Shown here piece after piece: positions 61,842 to 64,000 of a stretch of 64,000 nucleotides of DNA. Source of the DNA: Martinezella hainanensis (GTDB lineage Bacteria > Pseudomonadota > Alphaproteobacteria > Rhizobiales > Rhizobiaceae). The notes under the pieces were generated by a model, which was given only the letters and a program-made list of their open reading frames with translations, had not been told where the DNA came from and made no database searches. The translations under genes were made by a program, and so were the position numbers. The stretch spans positions 186,001 through 250,000 of the forward strand of contig NZ_FMAC01000002.1 in NCBI RefSeq assembly GCF_900094555.1, in the 5' to 3' direction. Numbering within the stretch: the first letter of the stretch is position 1; every line of letters begins with the position of its first letter.

Positions 61842-63458
61842 TCACTCCGCCGCGATCTTGCCCGCCATATGGCGGTTTTTCATCAGCTTGTAGATGACCG
61901 AATCCATCAGCGCCTGGAACGATGCGTCGATGATGTTCTCGGACACGCCGACGGTCCACCAGCGTACACCGTCGCTGTCGGTGGATTCGATGAGGACGCG
62001 GGTTATGGCTTCCGTGCCGCCATTGAGGATACGCACCTTGAAGTCGGCCAGTTCCAGATCGTCGATCTCGTGCTGGTATTTGCCGAAATTCTTGCGCAGC
62101 GCCAGGTCGAGCGCGTTGACCGGGCCGTCGCCTTCGGCCACCGACATGATGGTCTCGCCGTCGATGATGATCTTGACCACCGCTTCCGAGACGATCTTCA
62201 CCCGGCCGTGGGAATCGAAGCGGCGCTCGACCATGACACGGAAGCCATCGATCGCGAAGAATTCCGGGGTGGTGCCGAGCGTGCGGCGCGCCAGAAGCTC
62301 GAAGCTCGCATCCGCACCTTCGTAAGCATAGCCTGTCGCTTCACGCTCCTTGACGATCTGGATCAGCTGGTCGAGCTTGGGATCATCCTTGCCAACCTCG
62401 ATGCCACGCCGCTTCAGGGCGTTGATGAAATTCGACTTGCCGCCCTGGTCGGAGACCATGACCTTGCGGAAATTGCCGACGCTCTCAGGTGGGACATGCT
62501 CGTATGTGCGCGGGTCCTTGAGCAGCGCCGAAGCATGGATGCCGGCCTTGGTCGCGAAGGCCGAAGCACCGACATAGGGCGCCTGATGGTCGGGCGAGCG
62601 ATTGAGCAGCTCGTCGAAGGCGTGCGAAAGGCCGGTCAAGCCCACAAGCCGCTCGGCGTCGATCGTTGTCTCGAAACGTTCGCTATAGGCTCTTTTCAGC
62701 GCCAGCGTTGGGATCAATGTGATCAGATTGGCGTTGCCGCAGCGTTCGCCGATACCGTTCAGCGTGCCCTGGATTTGCCGTACGCCAGCCTCGACCGCGG
62801 CAAGCGAATTGGCGACCGCTTGTCCGGTGTCATTGTGGGCATGGATGCCAAGACAGTGCCCCGGAACGCCGCAGGCGATGACGGCCTCGACGATGGCGCG
62901 GACTTCCGGCGGCTGCGTGCCGCCATTGGTGTCGCAGAGCACCACCCAGCGCGCGCCGGCATCATAGGCCGTCTTGGCGCAGGTAAGCGCATAGGTCGGG
63001 TTGGCCTTGTAGCCGTCGAAGAAGTGCTCGCAATCGACGAGCGCTTCCTTGCCGACGGCGACGGCTGCCTTGACGCTTTCTGCGATGCTTTCGAGATTTT
63101 CCTCGTTGGTACAGCCGAGCGCGACTTTGACATGATAGTCCCAGCTCTTGGCGACGAAACAGATCGCATCTGACTTCGCCTGCAGGAGGCTCGCAAGGCC
63201 GGGATCGTTGGAGGCGGAAATGCCGGCGCGCTTGGTCATGCCGAAGGCGACGAAGGAGGCCGATTGCGTGCGTTTCTCGTTGAAGAAGGCCGTATCGGTC
63301 GGATTGGCGCCGGGATAACCGCCTTCGACATAATCCAGGCCGAATTCATCCAGCATGGTCGCAATCGCAATCTTGTCCTCGACCGAGAAATCGATGCCGG
63401 GCGTCTGCTGCCCGTCGCGGAGCGTCGTGTCGAAGAGATAGATTTTTTCGCGTGTCAT
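61842..63458 (-). CDS. cimA: (R)-citramalate synthase
   Basis: A 538-residue enzyme of the alpha-isopropylmalate-synthase superfamily that condenses pyruvate with acetyl-CoA as the first step of a threonine-independent route to isoleucine. The catalytic DTTLRDGQQTPG and the metal-binding GIHAHNDTGQAVANS are present, with TLNGIGERCGNANL. A C-terminal LeuA regulatory domain follows, so feedback inhibition by isoleucine is likely. The length fits CimA rather than the homocitrate or leucine enzymes, but a specificity assignment by sequence alone is not certain. Confidence 0.9.
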   Translation of the reverse strand: MTREKIYLFDTTLRDGQQTPGIDFSVEDKIAIATMLDEFGLDYVEGGYPGANPTDTAFFNEKRTQSASFVAFGMTKRAGISASNDPGLASLLQAKSDAICFVAKSWDYHVKVALGCTNEENLESIAESVKAAVAVGKEALVDCEHFFDGYKANPTYALTCAKTAYDAGARWVVLCDTNGGTQPPEVRAIVEAVIACGVPGHCLGIHAHNDTGQAVANSLAAVEAGVRQIQGTLNGIGERCGNANLITLIPTLALKRAYSERFETTIDAERLVGLTGLSHAFDELLNRSPDHQAPYVGASAFATKAGIHASALLKDPRTYEHVPPESVGNFRKVMVSDQGGKSNFINALKRRGIEVGKDDPKLDQLIQIVKEREATGYAYEGADASFELLARRTLGTTPEFFAIDGFRVMVERRFDSHGRVKIVSEAVVKIIIDGETIMSVAEGDGPVNALDLALRKNFGKYQHEIDDLELADFKVRILNGGTEAITRVLIESTDSDGVRWWTVGVSENIIDASFQALMDSVIYKLMKNRHMAGKIAAE

Positions 63459-63493
63459 ACTGTTTCCTCCGGCGAACCGGTTTGATTATGGGG

Positions 63494-63630
63494 TGCCCCT
63501 CATCCGTCCTCTCTCGGTTTCGCTTCGCCAAACCGTTCGAGTCCACCTTCTCCCCGTTTACACGGGGCGAACGGGCTTGTGAGGTCGTCCCCTCTCCCCG
63601 CGTGCGGGGAGAGGGCTAGGGTGAGGGGCA
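63494..63630. repeat. Palindromic intergenic repeat between cimA and the peptidase gene
   Basis: Outer arms TGCCCCTCA (63494-63502) and TGAGGGGCA (63622-63630), an internal stem CCCTCTCCCCGC (63590-63601) with GCGGGGAGAGGG (63604-63615) and a CCCCGT/ACGGGG pair. It is a nested palindrome of a kind frequent in alphaproteobacterial intergenic regions. Confidence 0.75.
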
Positions 63631-63640
63631 TTACTCGGCA

Positions 63641-64000
<360 letters not shown>

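Noticed and set aside
61806..63173. Plus-strand frame of 455 codons opposite cimA
   Set aside because: Antisense shadow of the citramalate synthase gene.

Overview
The window looks like chromosomal DNA of a member of the Rhizobiaceae (Rhizobium/Agrobacterium/Sinorhizobium group). Supporting signs are two tandem RopA-type porin_2 genes, an Atu4866-family protein, an iolR-iolCDEB inositol cluster laid out as I recall it from Sinorhizobium meliloti, a core block smpB / NYN gene / rpoZ / rsh / acpS / lepB / rnc / era / recO, a type-A psd next to pssA, and several copies of a short palindromic intergenic repeat common in rhizobia. No phage, transposase, CRISPR or conjugation gene was seen; only short repeats suggest mobility.

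Layout. 1-4.2 kb: truncated SDR and divergent AraC regulator, PilZ protein, glyoxalase-related protein, MATE exporter. 4.3-12.8 kb: inositol catabolism on the minus strand (iolC, iolD, iolE, iolB behind the RpiR repressor iolR) with a divergent Gfo/Idh/MocA dehydrogenase. IolC carries a C-terminal DUF2090 domain, so kinase and probable aldolase are on one chain. GGAA-N6-TTCC operator-like sites lie in front of iolC, with weaker ones between iolR and the dehydrogenase. 12.9-16.5 kb: FAD-dependent reductase, tRNA-Ser(GCT), LysR/SDR pair, Atu4866 protein. 17-19.7 kb: tandem porins, each with its own terminator. 19.7-24.6 kb: alpha/beta hydrolase, lytic transglycosylase, dapA, smpB. 24.9-35.1 kb: the housekeeping block, including a bifunctional-type stringent-response enzyme, signal peptidase, RNase III, Era, a Crp/Fnr regulator, an orphan receiver protein and RecO.

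35.2-43.7 kb is a minus-strand accessory block: thioredoxin-fold peroxiredoxin-like protein, a zinc-ribbon/cyclase/ATPase/TPR signalling protein, MOSC protein, HD phosphohydrolase and a giant DUF2339 membrane protein. 43.9-45.9 kb holds two EF-hand proteins with matching N- and C-terminal ends on either side of a periplasmic Cu/Zn superoxide dismutase; both EF-hand promoters contain CtrA-like TTAA boxes. 45.9-51.7 kb: an overlapping phosphatase/HD/YgfZ operon, three small uncharacterised genes, Nudix, YnfA, SRAP and a 46-residue basic protein. 52-57.3 kb: pssA and psd (phosphatidylethanolamine synthesis), pyrE, PAP2 acid phosphatase, Atm1-type ABC exporter. 57.5-64 kb: LysM/Ig-like envelope protein, LOG-family protein, an A+T-richer orphan gene, RarD, citramalate synthase and the 3' end of a prolyl aminopeptidase gene.

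The parts most worth a second look are the EF-hand pair with shared termini, the zinc-ribbon cyclase/ATPase, the IolR operator set together with the IolC-DUF2090 fusion, the hairpin covering the ribosome-binding site of the 20.6-kb hydrolase, and the family of palindromic repeats sharing a 19-nt core that has entered the iol, pssA/psd and slt regions. I did not see anything that is clearly a wholly new multi-gene system.
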